From Methylococcaceae bacterium (GTDB lineage Bacteria > Pseudomonadota > Gammaproteobacteria > Methylococcales > Methylococcaceae), in NCBI GenBank assembly GCA_012026715.1, contig VEPB01000200.1, positions 1 to 6,529 of the forward strand: a DNA stretch of 6,529 nucleotides. Direction: 5' to 3'. How positions within the stretch are numbered: position 1 is the first letter of the stretch; each line of letters begins with the position of its first letter. The notes under the pieces are model-generated. The model searched no databases and had not been told where the DNA came from. It worked only from the letters and a program-made list of their open reading frames with translations. A program made the translations under genes and the position numbers. Positions 4,600 through 6,529 of the stretch are shown in pieces.

Positions 4600-6529
4600 G
4601 GCGCTGTTGCCTCCGTCTGGCCCAAGCGAACACCGCGCTGGCGGCACCGAACAGCAGCCAGGTTTCCGGCTCCGGGGAACCTGGCACCGGGTTTCCCACC
4701 GCCAGATCGCCGACTCCGGCGGGCAGCGGCAGGGGCTGCTTCACCGTCGCGGCCGCCGCCGGGTCGGTATTGCGCACCACCGTATCCACCGCCAGGAAGG
4801 AGGTGTGGGAGGTGAGCAGGTTGTAGCTCAGCCCCAGGGTGGTGATCTCCCGCGCCAGTTCCGAGTCGGGATGCACCTTCTCGTAATCCGCCAGCTCCGC
4901 CAGTCGGCTGCGCGCCCACAGATAGCGCAGGGCGGTGGTTTCCGGCCGGGTTTCGGCGCTGCCCAGGTCCAGGGTCTGGCTGAAGCTGCCGGCGCCGCCG
5001 CTGCCGGTGACGGTGAGGGTGCCGGTCTTGTCCCACCGCCACTTGCCGAACAAAATCACCGGGCGCTGGGCGAACAGGTCCGGCAGCCGGGCCGGCTCCA
5101 CGTCGTAGGCCTCGAAGCCGTCGAAACGGTAGCTGAGGTGGGTCAGCACCGGCGTCTCGATGTACCGCCGCAGCCGCTCCGCCTCGGCTTCCGCCTCGCC
5201 GGGCGCGGTAACGATAAAAGGCTCGCCGCGGCCGGCCCGCGCCATGCCTTCGATGAGGAAGCGATTGACCGAGGAACCGATGCCGAAGGCGAACAGATTG
5301 GCCTGGCCCAGGTTCCGGCGGATCAGCTCGAAGGTCTCCGTCTCCACCGCCACATAGCCGTCGGTCACCACCACGATGCTGCGGGAGCGCTGCGGGCCGG
5401 CGGGGATGGCCAGGGCGCGCCGCAGGGCCGGCAGCAGTTCGGTGCCGCCGCCGCCCCGCTGGGCGTCGATGAAGGCCAAGGCCCGGCCGATGCTGACCGG
5501 GTCGGCCGGCAGCGAGTGTTCCGACAGCAGCTCGTTGGCGCCGGAGAAGAGCAGCACGTTGAAGCTGTCTTCCGGCTTGAGCCGGCCGATCAGTTCCCGC
5601 AGCAGGGTCTTGGCGGTGTCCAGCGGGAACCCGTTCATGGACCCGGACACGTCCAGCACGAACACGTAGTCGCGGGGCGGGATCGCCTCCGGCGTGACGG
5701 ATGCCGGCGGTTCGATCATCGCCAGAAAGAAGTTCTCCGTCTCGCCTTGGTGCAGCAGCAGGCCGGTCTGGATGGCCTGGCCGGCCAGCCGGTAGTCCAC
5801 GATCAGGTCGCGGTCGCCGCCGGGACCAGCCAGCGTGGCCACGGCCCGGTCGGGCCTCTCGAAGTACACGTCCATCTGGTGGGAGCGGGACGACAGGTCC
5901 TGGATCGGCATGCCGCCCTCGAGCACCAGCTTGAAATCGAACCGGCCGGGAGGCGGCTCGCCCTGGTGCAGATACGGATTGGCGATCCAGCGCTCGGCCG
6001 CCGGCGCAGAAGCGGCGGGTTGATTGGAATAGCGCGGCCCCACCACGGTGGGGTAGACGAATTGATAGACGCCGTTGGTGGGAACCAGCAGTTCGGTGTA
6101 GCGCAACTCCACCTGGATGTCGTCCCCCGGCAGGATGTTGGCCACGTTCATCTGGAACACGTTGGGCCGCTGCTGCTCCAGCAGGGCGGCGCTCTTGCCC
6201 TCCGCCTTGGCGGCTTCGTAGTGGGCGCGGGCCTGCTGCTGCTCCCGCACCCGGGCCTCGATCCGGCGCTCTCCCACCTGTAGCGTCATGCCGTAGACGG
6301 CGGCGCGGGTGGAGCCGGGAAACAGGTATTGCGCCTCGATGGGCCGGCTGCCCTCGTTGCGGTAGCTCTGCCGCACCACCACGTCGGCGATGACCCCGGA
6401 CACCGTGGCCTCCACCGCGGTGGCCTTGAGGGGCAGGCGGTCTACGCCGGGATCGTCGCTGTGAACGAAGAAATAGGGCGACAGGGTCTTGTCCCCGCCT
6501 TCGGTCACAGGTTCAGCGGCCAGGGCCGA
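4592..6529 (-). CDS. Secreted VIT and von Willebrand A domain protein with PEP-CTERM signal (5' end outside window)
   Basis: The visible part is 645 residues and opens in frame with SALAAEPVTEGG, which reads as the end of a signal peptide (A-L-A then A-E). The true start therefore lies beyond the right edge; the GTG at 6508 inside this stretch should not be taken as the start. Visible residues about 20-150 form a VIT domain (VVVRQSYRNEG, EAQYLFPGS, ARAHYEAAKAEGKSAALLEQ, FQMNVANILPGD). A vWA domain follows at about 285-455 with a complete MIDAS: D293-V-S295-G-S297, Thr363 in GGGGTE and Asp390 in VVTDGY. The C-terminus has an ordered tail (LGLSYNLLTSHTSFLAV), a Pro/Gly-rich linker and then a PEP-CTERM signal. 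The likely role is a surface or periplasm-side metal-dependent adhesion or interaction protein. The stop overlaps the exosortase start, implying a shared transcript and a dedicated enzyme-substrate pair. It resembles the VIT/vWA targets of dedicated proteobacterial sortases, but carries an exosortase signal instead of LPxTG. Confidence 0.92.
   Translation of the reverse strand, partial: SALAAEPVTEGGDKTLSPYFFVHSDDPGVDRLPLKATAVEATVSGVIADVVVRQSYRNEGSRPIEAQYLFPGSTRAAVYGMTLQVGERRIEARVREQQQARAHYEAAKAEGKSAALLEQQRPNVFQMNVANILPGDDIQVELRYTELLVPTNGVYQFVYPTVVGPRYSNQPAASAPAAERWIANPYLHQGEPPPGRFDFKLVLEGGMPIQDLSSRSHQMDVYFERPDRAVATLAGPGGDRDLIVDYRLAGQAIQTGLLLHQGETENFFLAMIEPPASVTPEAIPPRDYVFVLDVSGSMNGFPLDTAKTLLRELIGRLKPEDSFNVLLFSGANELLSEHSLPADPVSIGRALAFIDAQRGGGGTELLPALRRALAIPAGPQRSRSIVVVTDGYVAVETETFELIRRNLGQANLFAFGIGSSVNRFLIEGMARAGRGEPFIVTAPGEAEAEAERLRRYIETPVLTHLSYRFDGFEAYDVEPARLPDLFAQRPVILFGKWRWDKTGTLTVTGSGGAGSFSQTLDLGSAETRPETTALRYLWARSRLAELADYEKVHPDSELAREITTLGLSYNLLTSHTSFLAVDTVVRNTDPAAAATVKQPLPLPAGVGDLAVGNPVPGSPEPETWLLFGAASAVFAWARRRQQRHG
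4595..4678 (-). other. PEP-CTERM sorting signal of the VIT/vWA protein
   Basis: The last 28 codons encode S-P-E-P-E-T, then a hydrophobic segment of about 15 residues (WLLFGAASAVFAWA), then the basic tail RRRQQRHG. This is the tripartite PEP-CTERM architecture: Pro-Glu-Pro, membrane helix, Arg-rich end. Exosortases recognise it. It is encoded directly before the exosortase gene, whose start codon lies within the last codons of this signal. Confidence 0.88.

Noticed and set aside
4268..6283. A 671-codon open frame on the + strand across the exosortase and VIT/vWA genes
   Set aside because: It is antisense to two genes with clear domains and motifs. Its His/Gln/Gly/Arg-rich composition is typical of the shadow frame of high-GC coding DNA, and it has no domain or ribosome binding site.

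Overview
The window is high-GC DNA from a Gram-negative proteobacterium, most likely a gammaproteobacterium. The evidence is a TonB-dependent outer-membrane receptor, an outer-membrane type lipoprotein signal, an exosortase/PEP-CTERM pair and GGAGG-type ribosome binding sites. A methanotroph-like Methylococcales origin would fit the mix, but that is only a guess. No rRNA, tRNA, CRISPR array, complete insertion sequence or phage gene is visible.

Left part (1-1754). The 5' end of a ZnuD-like TonB-dependent receptor runs leftward out of the window. A Zur-box-like palindrome overlaps its presumed -10 element, so the receptor looks like a zinc-starvation uptake gene. Divergent from it, on the + strand, are a small LEA14-type lipoprotein and a DCC-family (DUF393) CxxC thiol oxidoreductase. 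They are probably co-transcribed.

Middle part (1798-2961). Two minus-strand genes of unknown function are separated by 30 bp, and each has a strong ribosome binding site. The upstream one encodes a soluble protein without a signal peptide, and the downstream one an exported beta-rich protein. Their base composition is visibly lower in GC than the flanks in several sampled lines, which suggests an acquired two-gene cassette. A 243-bp gap with no convincing gene separates them from the next operon.

Right part (3205-6529). This two-gene minus-strand operon is the most interesting part. The first gene encodes a secreted VIT + von Willebrand A protein ending in a PEP-CTERM sorting signal; its start lies beyond the right edge. 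The second gene overlaps it by 8 bp and encodes an exosortase (Cys/Arg/His triad) fused to a C-terminal EpsI-like domain. The layout suggests a dedicated one-substrate exosortase system: the vWA protein is exported, then cut and processed at its C-terminal signal by the neighbouring membrane enzyme. It parallels the proteobacterial system in which a VIT/vWA protein is paired with a true sortase.
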